Of a stretch of DNA of 64,000 bases, positions 51,063 to 62,058 are shown in pieces. Position numbers and translations under genes: made by a program. Position 1 is the stretch's first letter. Each line of letters opens with the position of its first letter. Under the pieces are notes generated by a model. It made no database searches. It was not told where the DNA came from and worked only from the letters and a program-made list of their open reading frames with translations. This DNA is from Hyphomicrobiaceae bacterium (GTDB taxonomy: Bacteria; Pseudomonadota; Alphaproteobacteria; Rhizobiales; Hyphomicrobiaceae): positions 216,745 through 280,744 of the forward strand of contig JAEUMD010000003.1 of assembly GCA_016793635.1 (NCBI GenBank). The letters are read 5' to 3'.

Positions 51063-51494
51063 GTCGGTCTCCTCGTCGAGCTTTCGCTATATTCTTCTGT
51101 CACTTAGCGAGGCCGGCCCGCCGAGCCGCTCCCGCCATCTGTCTACGACATGATCGGCAAACGCCATTGCGACCGGGTCCGGCGGAAGCTCCGCCGGTAA
51201 TTCCGGTCGCATGGGTGCGTCATGAAATCGCGGGTGTTTTAGCCCGCTGTCATGCCCTCGTCAACGATCCGTTGCGGCCTGCGTCATGCCGCCCCGGTAA
51301 CTCTGCTGCGGCGGGCGAACGGGGTGGTGGCGCCCGGCGCCTCCACCTCGATCGTCAGCCGCATCCGACATTTCATTGGAAGCGCCACCGTATACCGCTG
51401 ATCGCGCGGCAAACCGGTAGGCGCTTCCACATCTTGTATTCGGGCCCCGGCCCCGATCCGCGACCGCATTCGCGACACCGGATCGCTCAGTACC
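51063..51494. other. 432-base gap between adk and rpsM
   Basis: It separates adk from the alpha operon on the same strand. I looked for rpmJ (L36), which some bacteria carry here, and do not find it. The AT-rich AATATAG near 51090 (minus strand) could be part of an internal promoter for rpsM, but no good -35 element is seen. Confidence 0.5.
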
Positions 51495-52142
51495 CTAGGC
51501 GCCCAACGCCTTGTTGAGCTGGACCGTAACCTCGTCGATGGGCGCCATGCCGTCGACCGACTGCAGGTACCCGAGCGCGTAGTAGTAGCCGATCAGCGGG
51601 GCCGTCTCACGGTAGTAGGCCATGAGACGATTCTTCACGGTCTCGGCATTGTCGTCGGCGCGGCGCGAAAACTCGGTCGAGCCGCACTGGTCGCACGTGC
51701 CCGCCACCTTCGGCATCTTGTGGAGGTCGTGATAGCCAGCACCGCACTTGGCGCAGCTGAAGCGGCCCGAGATACGTTCGACAAGGGCGCTGTCGTCGAC
51801 ACGGATCTCGATCACGGCGTCGAGCGTCTTGCCCTTCTGCTTGAGCAGTTTGTCGAGCGCGGAGGCCTGAGCCAGCGTGCGCGGGAAGCCATCCAGAATG
51901 AAGCCGTTGGCGCAATCTGGCTGATCGATGCGCTCGTCGATGATGCCGATGACGATCTCGTCGGAGACGAGGCCACCGCTCTTCATGACCGCGTCGGCGC
52001 GCCGGCCGATCTCGGTGCCGGCCTTGACGGCCGCGCGCAGCATTTCACCGGTCGAGAGCTGCTTCAATCCGCGTGTGGCGGCGATGCGCTCGGCCTGGGT
52101 TCCTTTGCCGGCACCCGGCGGTCCAAGTAGAATCAGATTCAT
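51495..52142 (-). CDS. adk: Adenylate kinase
   Basis: The protein has 215 residues. The P loop is [17 protein letters not shown] at the N-terminus. The LID carries [10 protein letters not shown] and CDQCGS, the four-cysteine zinc-binding form. It interconverts ATP, AMP and ADP. Its ATG overlaps the secY stop by four bases, so the two are coupled as usual. Confidence 0.97.
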   Translation of the reverse strand: MNLILLGPPGAGKGTQAERIAATRGLKQLSTGEMLRAAVKAGTEIGRRADAVMKSGGLVSDEIVIGIIDERIDQPDCANGFILDGFPRTLAQASALDKLLKQKGKTLDAVIEIRVDDSALVERISGRFSCAKCGAGYHDLHKMPKVAGTCDQCGSTEFSRRADDNAETVKNRLMAYYRETAPLIGYYYALGYLQSVDGMAPIDEVTVQLNKALGA

Positions 52143-53497
52143 TTCCGTCCCCTAGGCGATGACGCGCCCCTCAGCTTGGCCTTCTTGATCAGGCCTTCGT
52201 ACTGGTGAGCGAGCAGGTGGCTTTGAATCTGCGCCACCGTGTCCATCGTCACGCTCACCGCGATGAGCAAGGATGTTCCACCGAAGTAGAACGGAACCGC
52301 GGCATAGGCGATGAGGAACTCGGGGAGGACGCAGACCGCCGCCAGATATATCGCACCGACGACGGTGATGCGCGTTAGCACATAGTCAATATACTCCGCC
52401 GTCTTGGCGCCGGGACGGATGCCCGGAAGGAAGCCGCCGTACTTGCGGAGATTGTCCGCTGTGTCGTGGGGATTGAACACGACCGCGGTGTAGAAGAAGG
52501 CGAAGAAGACGATCAACGCAATGTAGATGAGCATGTGCAGCGGCTGACCTCGGCCGAGAGCCGCGACGACCGCACCGAGCCAGTCCGGCCCCTGTCCCGC
52601 CGTGAACTGCGCGGCGGTGATCGGCAGCAGTAGCAGCGACGAGGCGAAGATCGGCGGAATGACGCCTGCCGAGTTGAGCTTCAGCGGCAGATGCGAGCTG
52701 TCGCCCTGGAACATCTTATTGCCGACCTGACGCTTCGGATACTGGATCAGCAGCCGGCGCTGAGCCCGCTCCATGAAGACGATCGCGGCGACGACCAGCA
52801 GCATCAGCGCCAGCAGGGCGAGCAGCAGGAACGTTGAGAGAGCGCCGGTGCGGGCGAGCTCGAACAGGCCGACGAGTGCCGCCGGCAGGCCGGCGACGAT
52901 ACCCGCAAAGATGATGAGCGAGATGCCATTGCCGACGCCGCGCTGCGTGATCTGCTCGCCGAGCCACATCAGGAACATCGTGCCGCCGACGAGCGTTACA
53001 ACCGTCGAGACGCGGAAGAACCAACCGGGATCGATGACGACGGCACCCGCGCCGCTCGAAGAGCCTTCGAGGCCGACGGCGATGCCATAAGCCTGAAATG
53101 CTGCCAGCACCACCGTCAGGTAGCGGGTGTACTGGTTGATCTGCTTGCGGCCTTGCTCGCCCTCTTTCTTCAGTGCCTCGAGCCGCTTATCGACCGACGA
53201 CATCAACTGCATGATGATCGAGGCGGAGATGTAGGGCATGATGTTCAACGCGAAGATCGCCATGCGCTCGACCGCGCCACCAGCGAACATGTTGAACATG
53301 CCGAGAATGCCGCCCGACTGCTGCTTGAAGGTCTCGGCGAAGGCGACCGGATTGATGCCGGGCAGCGGAATGAACGTGCCGAGGCGATAGACGAGCAGCG
53401 CGGCGAGCGTGAAGAGGATGCGCTTCTTCAGCTCCTCGGCCTTGCCAAAGGCGCCGAAGTTGAGATTGGCCGCGAGTTGCTCGGCTGCAGACGTCAT
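52139..53497 (-). CDS. secY: Protein translocase subunit SecY
   Basis: The protein has 452 residues and ten membrane helices. The start is the ATG with GGGAGA nine bases upstream. Signature stretches are [16 protein letters not shown] and the translocon helix [16 protein letters not shown]-like segment ([17 protein letters not shown]). It forms the protein-conducting channel of the inner membrane. Confidence 0.97.
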   Translation of the reverse strand: MTSAAEQLAANLNFGAFGKAEELKKRILFTLAALLVYRLGTFIPLPGINPVAFAETFKQQSGGILGMFNMFAGGAVERMAIFALNIMPYISASIIMQLMSSVDKRLEALKKEGEQGRKQINQYTRYLTVVLAAFQAYGIAVGLEGSSSGAGAVVIDPGWFFRVSTVVTLVGGTMFLMWLGEQITQRGVGNGISLIIFAGIVAGLPAALVGLFELARTGALSTFLLLALLALMLLVVAAIVFMERAQRRLLIQYPKRQVGNKMFQGDSSHLPLKLNSAGVIPPIFASSLLLLPITAAQFTAGQGPDWLGAVVAALGRGQPLHMLIYIALIVFFAFFYTAVVFNPHDTADNLRKYGGFLPGIRPGAKTAEYIDYVLTRITVVGAIYLAAVCVLPEFLIAYAAVPFYFGGTSLLIAVSVTMDTVAQIQSHLLAHQYEGLIKKAKLRGASSPRGRK

Positions 53498-53751
53498 GGT
53501 GCTTGTTCTCCCGAACCTCGTGCCCGCCGCCCGCAATCGGGGCGCCGCGCCGGCCGCATCTCCAGGAATTCCGTGGAGGCCACCGGCTCGCTCGGCCCGC
53601 CGGCCCCGACATGCCGGCTGATATGGTGCCGGGGCGGCTGAGTACCAACCGCCCCGTGTAGCTCGAATGTCACGATCGCGTCAGTCGCGACAGCGCCCGC
53701 ATGCCGCCTGAGCGGACCGAGCAGCGCGTGCCGGCGTCACTCCGCACGACC

Positions 53752-54306
53752 TCAGGCCTCGGCCGCGCCGCCCTTCGCGGGCTTGCCGGAGCCGGCCTTC
53801 TTGGCCGCCGTCTTCTTGCGCTTGATCTCGTCCGCCTCGAGCACCTTCACCTCGATGACGCTGACCTTGCCGCCTGCCTTTTCGACGGCGGCTTTCGCGC
53901 TCGCGGTGGCGTGATTGACGGTGATCGAGACCTTGGCCTTCAGCTCACCCGTGCCGAGCAGGCGCAGACCGTCCATCGGGCGGCGCAGCACGCCATCGGC
54001 GACGAGCGTCTCGACCGTGATCGGCTTCGATGCATCGACGCGCTTGTCGTCGATCGCCTTCTGCAGGGCGCCGATGTTGATCTCGTTGTAGGCCTTGCGG
54101 TCCCACTTGTTGAAGCCACGCTTCGGCAGGCGGCGATGCAGCGGCATCTGGCCGCCTTCGAAGCCGCCGATGGCGACACCGGTACGCGCCGTCTGGCCCT
54201 TGCCGCCGCGGCCGCCGGTCTTGCCGACGCCGGAGCCGATACCGCGGCCGATCCTCACGCGCATCTTGCGTGCGCCGGGGTTGTCCTTGATGTCGTTGAG
54301 CCGCAT
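53752..54306 (-). CDS. rplO: 50S ribosomal protein L15
   Basis: The protein has 184 residues, longer than the E. coli protein because of a Lys/Ala-rich C-terminal tail ([17 protein letters not shown]). The N-terminus [20 protein letters not shown] and the Gly-rich [17 protein letters not shown] identify L15. A 254-base gap separates it from secY. Confidence 0.97.
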   Translation of the reverse strand: MRLNDIKDNPGARKMRVRIGRGIGSGVGKTGGRGGKGQTARTGVAIGGFEGGQMPLHRRLPKRGFNKWDRKAYNEINIGALQKAIDDKRVDASKPITVETLVADGVLRRPMDGLRLLGTGELKAKVSITVNHATASAKAAVEKAGGKVSVIEVKVLEADEIKRKKTAAKKAGSGKPAKGGAAEA

Positions 54307-54332
54307 GTGACCCGCTCCTCGAAAAATCTGCC

Positions 54333-54524
54333 TCAGGCCTCGCCGACGATGCGGACGAGGTGAGGGATACGGTTGATCATGCCGCGCACCGAGGGCGTAT
54401 CCTCGAGCGTGCTGCGGCGATTGAGCTTGTTGAGACCAAGCCCGATCAGCGTGTCGGTCTGGATCTTCGGACGGCGAGCGGCGCTGGCGTACTGCTCGAC
54501 GGTAATGGTCTTTTTCTGTGCCAT
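54333..54524 (-). CDS. rpmD: 50S ribosomal protein L30
   Basis: The protein has 63 residues. [19 protein letters not shown] and [20 protein letters not shown] are the L30 pattern. It stands between rpsE and rplO as in other spc operons. Confidence 0.96.
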   Translation of the reverse strand: MAQKKTITVEQYASAARRPKIQTDTLIGLGLNKLNRRSTLEDTPSVRGMINRIPHLVRIVGEA

Positions 54525-54606
54525 GTCACTTCACCTCGATGAGTGGTGCCAGAGCCGACGCCATGGGCCTGGGCCGCGCGCCGAGGCGCGACCCGAGCCA
54601 CCGGCA

Positions 54607-55188
54607 TCAAGCCTCGGCGGACGCCTCGACGCTGGCCGAACCGTCACGGCGGCGGGCGACGATCTCGCTCACCTTCATGTTGCGGCGGGCCGCGACGCCA
54701 CGCGGATTCTCCTGATGCTTGAGAGCATCGAAGGTGGCGCGGACGACGTTGTAGGGGTTGGTGGAGCCGAGCGACTTGGCGACGACGTCGTGCACGCCGA
54801 GCATCTCGAACACGGCGCGCATGGCGCCGCCGGCGATGATACCCGTGCCGGGAGGGGCCGAGCGGACGACGACGCGGCCCGAGCCGTGACGGCCGGCGCT
54901 GTCGTGATGCAGCGTGCGGGCATCGCGCAGCGGAACGCGCAGCAGGTTGCGGCGCGCCGATTCCGTCGCTTTGCGGATCGCCTCGGGAACCTCACGCGCC
55001 TTGCCGTGGCCGAAGCCGACGCGGCCCTTGAGATCACCGACGACGACGAGCGCGGCGAAGCCGAAGCGCTTACCGCCCTTCACCACCTTGGCGACGCGGT
55101 TGATGTGGACGAGCTTGTCCTGGAACTCGCTCTCGCGCTCCTCGCGCTCGCGGTCACGGCCGCGCTCTCTTCCGGGTGAACGTGCCAC
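54607..55188 (-). CDS. rpsE: 30S ribosomal protein S5
   Basis: The protein has 193 residues from a GTG start with AAGGAA upstream. The N-terminus is Arg/Glu-rich, then [20 protein letters not shown] and [20 protein letters not shown], the S5 signature. It helps translational accuracy and helicase activity at the mRNA entrance. The frame is open further but the extra part is not S5-like. Confidence 0.96.
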   Translation of the reverse strand: MARSPGRERGRDREREERESEFQDKLVHINRVAKVVKGGKRFGFAALVVVGDLKGRVGFGHGKAREVPEAIRKATESARRNLLRVPLRDARTLHHDSAGRHGSGRVVVRSAPPGTGIIAGGAMRAVFEMLGVHDVVAKSLGSTNPYNVVRATFDALKHQENPRGVAARRNMKVSEIVARRRDGSASVEASAEA

Positions 55189-55204
55189 GGGAACTTTCCT
55201 TCCG

Positions 55205-55567
55205 TTAGAAATCGAGACCGCCTTCGCGGGCTGCATCGGCCAGCGCCTTGACGCGGCCATGATAGAGGTAGCCGCCGCGATCGAAGACGACCTCTTTCAC
55301 GCCGGCCTTCACGGCGCGCTCGGCCAGAAGCTTGCCGACCGCCGCAGCCGCGGCCTTGTCGGAGCCGGTCTTCAGGCTGCCCTTGAGATCCTTCTCGAGC
55401 GTCGAGGCCGCGGCGAGCGTGTGGCCCGCCGTGTCGTCGATGATCTGAGCGTAGATGTGCTTCGAGGAGCGGTTGACGGAAAGCCGAGGACGGCCCGCCG
55501 CGCGCGCCTTCAGCGCGCGGCGAACTCGCGCCTTGCGCCGGTCGTACTGGGTGGAGTGCGTGCCCAT
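55205..55567 (-). CDS. rplR: 50S ribosomal protein L18
   Basis: The protein has 120 residues. [20 protein letters not shown] and the C-terminal [20 protein letters not shown] identify L18, which binds 5S rRNA. It lies 16 bases before rpsE. Confidence 0.97.
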   Translation of the reverse strand: MGTHSTQYDRRKARVRRALKARAAGRPRLSVNRSSKHIYAQIIDDTAGHTLAAASTLEKDLKGSLKTGSDKAAAAAVGKLLAERAVKAGVKEVVFDRGGYLYHGRVKALADAAREGGLDF

Positions 55568-55578
55568 GGGCCGGATCC

Positions 55579-56118
55579 TTACTTCTTCTTGCCTTCCTTG
55601 CGGAAGATGAACTCGCCCTTGTAGCGGATGCCCTTGCCCTGATAGGGCTCCGGCGGCCGGTACGAACGGATGTCGGCGGCAACCTGGCCGACGAGCTGCT
55701 TGTCGATGCCCGAGATCTCGATGATCTCCTGCTTGGCGCCGCCGACCTTGACCGAGACGCCGTCGGGGATCGGGTGCGAGACGTCGTGGCTGAAGCCGAT
55801 GTTGAGGGCCAGCTCCTTGCCCTTCATGGCGGCACGATAGCCGACGCCCTGAATTTCGAGCGTCTGCGTATAGCCCTCGGTCACGCCCTTAATCAGGTTC
55901 GAGATCTGGGTCCGCGACATGCCCCACATGGAGCGCGCCTTTTTCGTCTCGTTGGCCGGAGCGACGCTGACGGCGCCGTCCTTGAACGCAACCGTCACGT
56001 CCTCGGGCGCCGAGAAGGACAACTCGCCCTTCGGCCCCTTCATCTTCACCGTCTGCCCAGAGACCGTGGCCGTCACGTTGGACGGCACGGAAACAGGCTT
56101 CTTACCAATGCGCGACAT
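55579..56118 (-). CDS. rplF: 50S ribosomal protein L6
   Basis: The protein has 179 residues. [19 protein letters not shown] at the N-terminus and the C-terminal [19 protein letters not shown] are L6 hallmarks. It begins at the second Met of the open frame. It lies near the sarcin-ricin loop. Confidence 0.97.
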   Translation of the reverse strand: MSRIGKKPVSVPSNVTATVSGQTVKMKGPKGELSFSAPEDVTVAFKDGAVSVAPANETKKARSMWGMSRTQISNLIKGVTEGYTQTLEIQGVGYRAAMKGKELALNIGFSHDVSHPIPDGVSVKVGGAKQEIIEISGIDKQLVGQVAADIRSYRPPEPYQGKGIRYKGEFIFRKEGKKK

Positions 56119-56198
56119 GGCTCTATCCAACCCTTCGCTTCAATTCTCAAGTCCCGGCAGCGGCAACGCGCCGGTGTATTTGGGCGGTCGACGCGACG

Positions 56199-56597
56199 TC
56201 AGAAGACGTTGCAGAGGACCTCGCCGCCAACGTTCTCCTCGCGTGCCTTGGCATCCGACATCACGCCCTTCGGCGTCGACAGGATCGCCACGCCGAGGCC
56301 GTTGGCGACGGTCGGGATGTCCTTGACCGGCGAGTACACGCGGCGGCCCGGCTTCGACACGCGCTCGATCTCGCGGATCGCCGGCTGGCCGTTGAAGTAC
56401 TTCAGCTCGATCTCGAATGTCGCCGACTCGCCCTTCGGCTCGACGCGCGAATAACCGCGGATGTAGCCTTCCTCGGCCAGCACGTCCAGCACGCGGCCGC
56501 GCAGGTTCGAAGCCGGAGTCACCACCTTGGGGCGGCGGCGCATCTGCGCATTGCGGATGCGGGTCAGCATATCGCCGAGCGGATCGTTCATAGGCAT
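56199..56597 (-). CDS. rpsH: 30S ribosomal protein S8
   Basis: The protein has 132 residues. [20 protein letters not shown] at the N-terminus is the S8 start; the ATG two codons earlier is used because GGAG stands nine bases before it. S8 binds 16S rRNA helix 21 and in E. coli represses the spc operon message. Confidence 0.97.
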   Translation of the reverse strand: MPMNDPLGDMLTRIRNAQMRRRPKVVTPASNLRGRVLDVLAEEGYIRGYSRVEPKGESATFEIELKYFNGQPAIREIERVSKPGRRVYSPVKDIPTVANGLGVAILSTPKGVMSDAKAREENVGGEVLCNVF

Positions 56598-56610
56598 CGC
56601 TCTAGGCTCC

Positions 56611-56916
56611 TTACCAGCTCGACTTCGTCATGCCCGGGATCATGCCCATGCTCGCCATCTCGCGAAGCTGGTTGCGGCACAATCTGAGCTTGCGATAGTA
56701 GCCGCGCGGACGGCCAGTGACTTCGCAGCGGTTGCGAATGCGCGTCTTCGACGAGTTGCGCGGCATCTCGGCGAGCTTGAGGCGCGCGGCGAAGCGCTCC
56801 TCGCTCGGCTTCGACATGTCGTCGGCAATCGCCTTGAGGCGCTTGCGCTTGCCGGCGCACTGAGCGACGAGCTTACGGCGACGGTTGTTCTTCTCGATCG
56901 AGCTGGTCTTAGCCAT
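56611..56916 (-). CDS. rpsN: 30S ribosomal protein S14
   Basis: The protein has 101 residues, the long zinc-free form. It ends LRQMA-like [18 protein letters not shown], and [20 protein letters not shown] lies before it. The CXXC zinc motif of the short form is absent. Confidence 0.97.
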   Translation of the reverse strand: MAKTSSIEKNNRRRKLVAQCAGKRKRLKAIADDMSKPSEERFAARLKLAEMPRNSSKTRIRNRCEVTGRPRGYYRKLRLCRNQLREMASMGMIPGMTKSSW

Positions 56917-56957
56917 TCATCTCCTCCAAAGGCCTTTCGGGTTCTGCCCGAGGTCCT

Positions 56958-57635
56958 CTAGCTGCGGAAAGGGAAGTTGAAGTTCTTGAGAAGCTCGCGA
57001 GCTTCCTCGTCGGTGGTGGCCGACGTACAGATGATGACGTCCATGCCCCAGACCTGATCGACCTTGTCGTAGTCGATTTCCGGGAACACGATGTGCTCCT
57101 TGATGCCGACGGCATAGTTGCCGCGACCATCGAAGCTCTTCGGGTTGAGGCCGCGAAAGTCCTTGATTCGCGGCATCGCGATCGTCACGAACCGGTCCAG
57201 GAACTCGTACATGCGATCGCCGCGCAGCGTCACCTTGGCGCCGAGCGTCATGCCCTCGCGAACCTTGTACGTTGCGATCGACTTGCGCGCCTTGGTCGTC
57301 ACCGGCTTCTGGCCGGAGATGAGCGCGAGATCGGAAGCCGCGTTCTCGACCTTCTTGCGGTCGGCAACGGCCTCGCCCACGCCCATGTTGAGCACGATCT
57401 TCTCGAGCCGCGGAATCTGCATCACGTTGGCGTAGCCGAACTTGTCCTTCATGGCGCCACGCACCTTGGACTCGTACAGCGTCTTCATGCGCGGCTTGTA
57501 GTCGGCCGGGCGCGGCTTGGCGGGAGCCTTCGGAGCGGCGGCCTTGGCTTCCTTGGCGCCACCCTTGCCCTTGCCGGCGGCGGCGGCCTTGCCGTCCTTG
57601 GCCGGCGCCTTCTTCGCCTTGTCGTTGTCAGCCAT
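56958..57635 (-). CDS. rplE: 50S ribosomal protein L5 with N-terminal extension
   Basis: The protein has 225 residues, whereas L5 is usually about 180. The L5 core starts near residue 46 ([20 protein letters not shown]) and is complete, with [19 protein letters not shown]. The first 45 residues are almost all Ala, Lys, Gly and Pro, probably disordered and rRNA-binding. The ATG follows rplX by three bases, so it is hard to shift the start. Confidence 0.95.
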   Translation of the reverse strand: MADNDKAKKAPAKDGKAAAAGKGKGGAKEAKAAAPKAPAKPRPADYKPRMKTLYESKVRGAMKDKFGYANVMQIPRLEKIVLNMGVGEAVADRKKVENAASDLALISGQKPVTTKARKSIATYKVREGMTLGAKVTLRGDRMYEFLDRFVTIAMPRIKDFRGLNPKSFDGRGNYAVGIKEHIVFPEIDYDKVDQVWGMDVIICTSATTDEEARELLKNFNFPFRS

Positions 57636-57638
57636 GGC

Positions 57639-57965
57639 TTACTTCTTCTCCGGAATGATCTCGCCCGAACGCTTCGCGAAGCGGACCTTCTTGCCGTCCT
57701 CGAGAACGCGGAAACCGACGCGAGTCGGCTTGCCGTCCTTGGGATCCTCGACGGCGAGATTGGACAAGTCGATGGCGGCTTCCTTCGAAATGATGCCGCC
57801 CTCCTGCTGCGCCGTCTGCTTCTGGTGACGACGCACCATGTTCACACCGCGAACGAGCGCGCGGTTCTCCTTCGGGCGTACCTCGACGACCTCGCCGTGC
57901 TTGCCGCGGTCGCGGCCGGCGAGAACGATGACGTGATCGCCCTTCTTGATCTTCTGCGCGGCCAT
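57639..57965 (-). CDS. rplX: 50S ribosomal protein L24
   Basis: The protein has 108 residues. [20 protein letters not shown] is the KOW motif, and [20 protein letters not shown] follows. The ATG shares its first base with the stop of rplN (TAATG). L24 starts large-subunit assembly. Confidence 0.97.
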   Translation of the reverse strand: MAAQKIKKGDHVIVLAGRDRGKHGEVVEVRPKENRALVRGVNMVRRHQKQTAQQEGGIISKEAAIDLSNLAVEDPKDGKPTRVGFRVLEDGKKVRFAKRSGEIIPEKK

Positions 57966-58333
57966 TACAGCACCTCCGGCGCCAGCGAAACGATCTTCAT
58001 GTGGTTCTTGGCCCTGAGCTCGCGCGTGACCGGCCCGAAGATACGGGTGCCGATCGGCTCGCCCTGGTTGTTGATCAGCACGGCCGCATTGCGGTCGAAG
58101 CGGATCAGCGAGCCGTCGGCGCGGCGCACACCCTTGGCGGTGCGCACGACGACGGCCTTCATAACCTGACCCTTCTTGACGCGCCCCTTCGGGATCGCCT
58201 CTTGCACGGCGACGACGATGATGTCGCCGATCGTGGCGTACTTGCGCTTCGAGCCGCCGAGCACCTTGATGCACTGCACGCGGCGCGCGCCCGAGTTGTC
58301 GGCGACGTCGAGATTGGTCTCCATCTGGATCAT
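57965..58333 (-). CDS. rplN: 50S ribosomal protein L14
   Basis: The protein has 122 residues. [20 protein letters not shown] and [20 protein letters not shown] are L14 hallmarks. It contacts the small subunit at bridge B8. It overlaps rplX by one base. Confidence 0.98.
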   Translation of the reverse strand: MIQMETNLDVADNSGARRVQCIKVLGGSKRKYATIGDIIVVAVQEAIPKGRVKKGQVMKAVVVRTAKGVRRADGSLIRFDRNAAVLINNQGEPIGTRIFGPVTRELRAKNHMKIVSLAPEVL

Positions 58334-58444
58334 CGCGTTACATCCTTCCTGCCGGCCGCCGAGCGACCGCTGATTGTAGCGCCGCCGGGCGACGCACCGT
58401 CCTCATACTCGGCCTTGCGGCCGCGAAATCCCGTCGCCGACGCC

Positions 58445-58675
58445 TCAGGCGTTGACGACCGTCCACCGCTTCTTCTTCGAGATCGGGGCGCTTTCCACGA
58501 TCGAGACGCGGTCGCCGACCTTGTGGCCGTTGGCCTCGTCGTGCGCGTGGTAGCGCTTCGTCCGACGCACCGTCTTCTTGAGCAGCGGATGGGTATAGCG
58601 ACGCTCGACCTCGACGACGATCGTCTTGTCGTTCTTGTCGGAAACGACGGTTCCTTGCAGCACGCGCTTCGGCAT
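58445..58675 (-). CDS. rpsQ: 30S ribosomal protein S17
   Basis: The protein has 76 residues. [20 protein letters not shown] and [20 protein letters not shown] are typical of S17, an early 16S rRNA binder. Confidence 0.97.
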   Translation of the reverse strand: MPKRVLQGTVVSDKNDKTIVVEVERRYTHPLLKKTVRRTKRYHAHDEANGHKVGDRVSIVESAPISKKKRWTVVNA

Positions 58676-58690
58676 GACGTTCTTGCTCCC

Positions 58691-58897
58691 TTACGCGCGC
58701 TTCGCTGCGCCGGCCCGCTTCTGCTGGGCGATGGTCATAACTCGGGCGATGTCGCGGCGAACCTCGCGCACGCGCGCCGTATTCTCGAGCTGCCCCGAGG
58801 CTGCCTGGAAGCGCAGATTGAACTGCTCCTTCTTCAGCTTGATCAGCTGGTCGTCCAGCTGGTCGAGGGACATGTCCCTGAACTCGCCTGCCTTCAT
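58691..58897 (-). CDS. rpmC: 50S ribosomal protein L29
   Basis: The protein has 68 residues. I start at the internal ATG because GAGGAA stands seven bases upstream and the family begins with this [16 protein letters not shown]; the first ATG would add eleven residues. [20 protein letters not shown] is the L29 core. It lies at the tunnel exit. Confidence 0.95.
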   Translation of the reverse strand: MKAGEFRDMSLDQLDDQLIKLKKEQFNLRFQAASGQLENTARVREVRRDIARVMTIAQQKRAGAAKRA

Positions 58898-58949
58898 CTC
58901 TCGCTTCCTCACGTTTTCGGCGGCCGCCATCGGGCGCCAGCCGTAATCA

Positions 58950-59360
58950 TCAGCCGATGCGCGTCACGATGCGGGTCTTGATCGGCAGCTTCGCCGCGCC
59001 GAGCACCAGTGCCTCGCGGGCGATCTGGTCCGGCACGCCGTCGAGCTCGAACATGATGCGACCCGGCTTGACGCGTGCCGCCCAGTACTCCGGCGAACCC
59101 TTGCCCGAGCCCATGCGCACCTCGGCCGGCTTCGACGTTACCGGCAGGTCCGGGAAGATACGGATCCAGACACGGCCAGCGCGCTTCATGTGACGCGTGA
59201 TGGCGCGGCGGGCCGCCTCGATCTGGCGGGCGGTGACGCGCTCCGGCTCCATGGCCTTGAGGCCGTGCGAGCCGAAGTTGAGCGCCGTGCCACCCTTGGC
59301 GACGCCGTGAATGCGGCCCTTGAAGGCCTTGCGGAACTTTGTGCGTTTCGGTTGCAGCAT
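58950..59360 (-). CDS. rplP: 50S ribosomal protein L16
   Basis: The protein has 136 residues. [20 protein letters not shown] and the [20 protein letters not shown] region identify L16, which lies near the A-site tRNA. It follows rpsC after 41 bases. Confidence 0.98.
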   Translation of the reverse strand: MLQPKRTKFRKAFKGRIHGVAKGGTALNFGSHGLKAMEPERVTARQIEAARRAITRHMKRAGRVWIRIFPDLPVTSKPAEVRMGSGKGSPEYWAARVKPGRIMFELDGVPDQIAREALVLGAAKLPIKTRIVTRIG

Positions 59361-59401
59361 CGTTCAAAATCCCAAATTACAGGCCGTCAGGCCGAACCGG
59401 C

Positions 59402-60184
59402 TCACGCCTCGGAGGCGCGCTCACCACGGTCGCCACGATCACCCCGGTCTCCGCGATCTCCGCGGTCGCCACGATCACCACGCTCCCGGCGGCGTCCGCT
59501 CGGCGCGCTACCCTCTTGCAGGTCCATCGCGCGCTTCTCGGAGGCCATCGGATCGTGCTCGATGATCTCGCCCTTGAAGATCCAAACCTTGATGCCGATG
59601 ATGCCGTAGGCCGTCTGCGCCTTGGCGTAGCCGAAATCGATGTCGGCACGCAGCGTATGCAGCGGCACGCGGCCTTCGCGATACCACTCCGTACGTGCGA
59701 TCTCGGCGCCGCCGAGGCGGCCGGCCACGTTGATGCGGATGCCGATGGCGCCGGCGCGCAGCGCCGACTGTACCGACTTCTTCATGGCGCGGCGGAACGC
59801 GATGCGGCGCTCAAGCTGCTGGGCGATGCCCTCGGCAACAAGCGTCGCGTCGATCTCGAACTTGCGCACTTCGACGATGTTGAGGTGAACCTCGCTCGCC
59901 GTCAGGCGCGCCAGCTCGCCGCGCAGCTTCTCGATATCGGCGCCCTTCTTGCCGATCAGAACGCCGGGGCGCGCGGTGTGCACCGTCACGCGGCACTTCT
60001 TGTGCGGACGCTCGATGACGACCTTCGAAATGCCAGCCTGGCGCTGCTGCTTCATGATGTGCTCGCGGATCGCCATGTCCTCGAGCAGGAGCTTGCCGTA
60101 CTCGCCGCGATCGGCGAACCAGCGGCTGTCCCAGGTGCGGTTGATGCCGACGCGCAGGCCGACGGGATTGACCTTCTGACCCAT
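59402..60184 (-). CDS. rpsC: 30S ribosomal protein S3 with Gly-Asp-Arg tail
   Basis: The protein has 260 residues. [20 protein letters not shown] begins S3; the KH domain has [19 protein letters not shown]. The usual core ends at about residue 225; the last part is RRR, then six GDR repeats and GER. S3 guards mRNA entry. It overlaps rplV by one base. Confidence 0.97.
   Translation of the reverse strand: MGQKVNPVGLRVGINRTWDSRWFADRGEYGKLLLEDMAIREHIMKQQRQAGISKVVIERPHKKCRVTVHTARPGVLIGKKGADIEKLRGELARLTASEVHLNIVEVRKFEIDATLVAEGIAQQLERRIAFRRAMKKSVQSALRAGAIGIRINVAGRLGGAEIARTEWYREGRVPLHTLRADIDFGYAKAQTAYGIIGIKVWIFKGEIIEHDPMASEKRAMDLQEGSAPSGRRRERGDRGDRGDRGDRGDRGDRGERASEA
59426..59479 (-). repeat. rpsC: Six-fold Gly-Asp-Arg coding repeat at the end of rpsC
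   Basis: Six nine-base units encode Gly-Asp-Arg in a row. Codons for the same residue differ between units (for example GGT, GGC, GGA for Gly), so the repeat is kept at protein level rather than being a fresh DNA slippage product. Confidence 0.85.
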
Positions 60185-60624
60185 TACTCGGCCTCCTTCT
60201 TCGCCGCGCCGGCCTTCGCCTTGCCCTTACCGGACTTGGCCTTCGCCTCCTCCTCGGGCTTCTCGCGCACGACGACCGTCAGCTGCGAAAACGCCTTCGT
60301 GACCGACGACGCGCGGCCGCGGCCGCGAGCGTGGAAGCGCTTCATGATTAGGTTCTTGCCAACGTGAGCCTCGGCGACAACGAGATCGTTCACGTCGAGA
60401 CCATGGTTGTTTTCGGCGTTGGCGATCGCGCTGACGACGCACTTGCGCACGTCATCGGAGATGCGCTTGCGCGAGAACTCGAGCTCGGCGAGGGCCTGGT
60501 CGACCTTCTTGCCGCGGATCATGCCGGCGACGAGGTTCAGCTTCTGCGGCGAGACGCGCAGGTTGCGAACGACGGCCTGGGCCTCGTTGTCGGCGAGGCG
60601 GCGCTCTGTTTTCGGCTTGCCCAT
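60184..60624 (-). CDS. rplV: 50S ribosomal protein L22
   Basis: The protein has 146 residues. ARNLRVSP-like [20 protein letters not shown] and [14 protein letters not shown] identify L22. A Lys/Ala/Glu-rich tail of about 25 residues follows. Its loop lines the exit tunnel. Confidence 0.97.
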   Translation of the reverse strand: MGKPKTERRLADNEAQAVVRNLRVSPQKLNLVAGMIRGKKVDQALAELEFSRKRISDDVRKCVVSAIANAENNHGLDVNDLVVAEAHVGKNLIMKRFHARGRGRASSVTKAFSQLTVVVREKPEEEAKAKSGKGKAKAGAAKKEAE

Positions 60625-60902
60625 TACTTCCTCACCGCTTTCTTGTCGCCACCATGGCCCGGGAACGAGCGGGTGGGGGCGAACTCACCGAGCTTATGGC
60701 CGACCATGTCCTCGTTGATGCTCACCGGCACATGCTTGTGGCCGTTGTGGACACCGAACGTGAGGCCGACGAACTGCGGCAGGATGGTCGAGCGGCGGCT
60801 CCAGGTCTTGATGACCTCGTTGCGCCCCGAGGAGCGCACCTTCTCCGCCTTCTTGAGGAGGTATCCGTCGATGAACGGACCTTTCCAGACTGAGCGTGAC
60901 AC
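60624..60902 (-). CDS. rpsS: 30S ribosomal protein S19
   Basis: The protein has 92 residues from a GTG start. [20 protein letters not shown] and [20 protein letters not shown] are S19 signatures. Its stop shares a base with the start of rplV. Confidence 0.97.
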   Translation of the reverse strand: MSRSVWKGPFIDGYLLKKAEKVRSSGRNEVIKTWSRRSTILPQFVGLTFGVHNGHKHVPVSINEDMVGHKLGEFAPTRSFPGHGGDKKAVRK

Positions 60903-60927
60903 GAGGGATTCTCCTTCGCCGAGGCGA

Positions 60928-61749
60928 TTAGTTCTTCTTGCTGCGGCTGCGGACGATGAACTTGTCCGTCGACTTGTTCTTGCGGGTCTTGGCGCCCTTG
61001 GTCGGCTTGCCCCAGGGCGTCGCCCAGTGCTTGCCGCCGTTGGTACGGCCGCCGTTCGGGTGATCGATCGGGTTCATGGTGATACCGCGAACCGTCGGTC
61101 GTGTGCCCTTCCAGCGCGTACGGCCAGCCTTGCCCGTCACGGAGTTCGAATGGTCGGGGTTCGAGACCGCGCCGATCGAGCCCATGCACTCCGAGCGGAC
61201 GCGGCGCGTCTCGCCCGAGGAAAGCTTGAGCACGGCCCAGCCGCCATCACGGCCGACGAGCTGCACGAACGTACCGGCCGAGCGCGCGAGCTGACCGCCG
61301 CGACCCGGCTTCAGCTCGACATTGTGGACGATCGTGCCGATCGGCATCGAGCCGAGCGGCATCGCGTTGCCGGGCTTCACGTCGACCTTCTGGCCGGAAA
61401 CCACCGTGTCGCCGACTGCGAGGCGCTGCGGCGCGATGATGTAAGCCAGCTCGCCGTCCTCATACTTGATGAGAGCGATGAACGACGTGCGGTTGGGATC
61501 GTACTCGAGCCGCTCGACGACCGCCGGCACATCGTGCTTACGGCGACGGAAGTCGACGTAGCGATAGGCCTGCTTGTGGCCACCACCGATGTGGCGCGTG
61601 GTGATGCGGCCGTCGTTGTTGCGGCCGCCCGACTTGGTCTTGCCCTCGGTCAGCATCTTGACCGGCGAACCCTTCCACAGGTTCGCGCGATCGACGATGA
61701 CCAGATGACGAAGGCCCGGCGAAGTCGGACGATATGTCTTGAGTGCCAT
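60928..61749 (-). CDS. rplB: 50S ribosomal protein L2
   Basis: The protein has 273 residues. [40 protein letters not shown] and the C-terminal GVTMNP-type region [20 protein letters not shown], with the conserved His, identify L2, needed for peptidyl transfer. Confidence 0.98.
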   Translation of the reverse strand: MALKTYRPTSPGLRHLVIVDRANLWKGSPVKMLTEGKTKSGGRNNDGRITTRHIGGGHKQAYRYVDFRRRKHDVPAVVERLEYDPNRTSFIALIKYEDGELAYIIAPQRLAVGDTVVSGQKVDVKPGNAMPLGSMPIGTIVHNVELKPGRGGQLARSAGTFVQLVGRDGGWAVLKLSSGETRRVRSECMGSIGAVSNPDHSNSVTGKAGRTRWKGTRPTVRGITMNPIDHPNGGRTNGGKHWATPWGKPTKGAKTRKNKSTDKFIVRSRSKKN

Positions 61750-61764
61750 GGCGCCCCAACTCCC

Positions 61765-62058
61765 TTAGAGCCCGGTCGTCACGTCGATGGAATGGCCTTC
61801 CTCGAGCGTGACGATTGCTTTCTTCTTGTCGCTCAGCAGAGCGCGCTGTCCGCGGAAGGTCCGCAGCTTGCCCTTGCGGACGAGCGTGTTGACGGCCTTC
61901 ACCTTGACATTGAACAGGTTCTCGACGGCGAACTTGATCTCCGTCTTGGTCGCCTTCGGCGCCACGTTGAAGATCACCTGATTGGCTTCCGAGACGAGCG
62001 TCGCCTTCTCGGTGATGACCGGCGAGAGGATGACGTCGTAAGCCTTGAGCTTGTTCAT
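61765..62058 (-). CDS. rplW: 50S ribosomal protein L23
   Basis: The protein has 97 residues. [20 protein letters not shown] and [20 protein letters not shown] are L23 motifs. It docks trigger factor and SRP at the tunnel exit. Its ATG overlaps the rplD stop by four bases. Confidence 0.97.
   Translation of the reverse strand: MNKLKAYDVILSPVITEKATLVSEANQVIFNVAPKATKTEIKFAVENLFNVKVKAVNTLVRKGKLRTFRGQRALLSDKKKAIVTLEEGHSIDVTTGL

Noticed and set aside
51284-51478. A 64-codon frame in the adk–rpsM gap as a small gene such as rpmJ
   Set aside because: It lacks the L36 cysteine/histidine pattern and any ribosome binding site.
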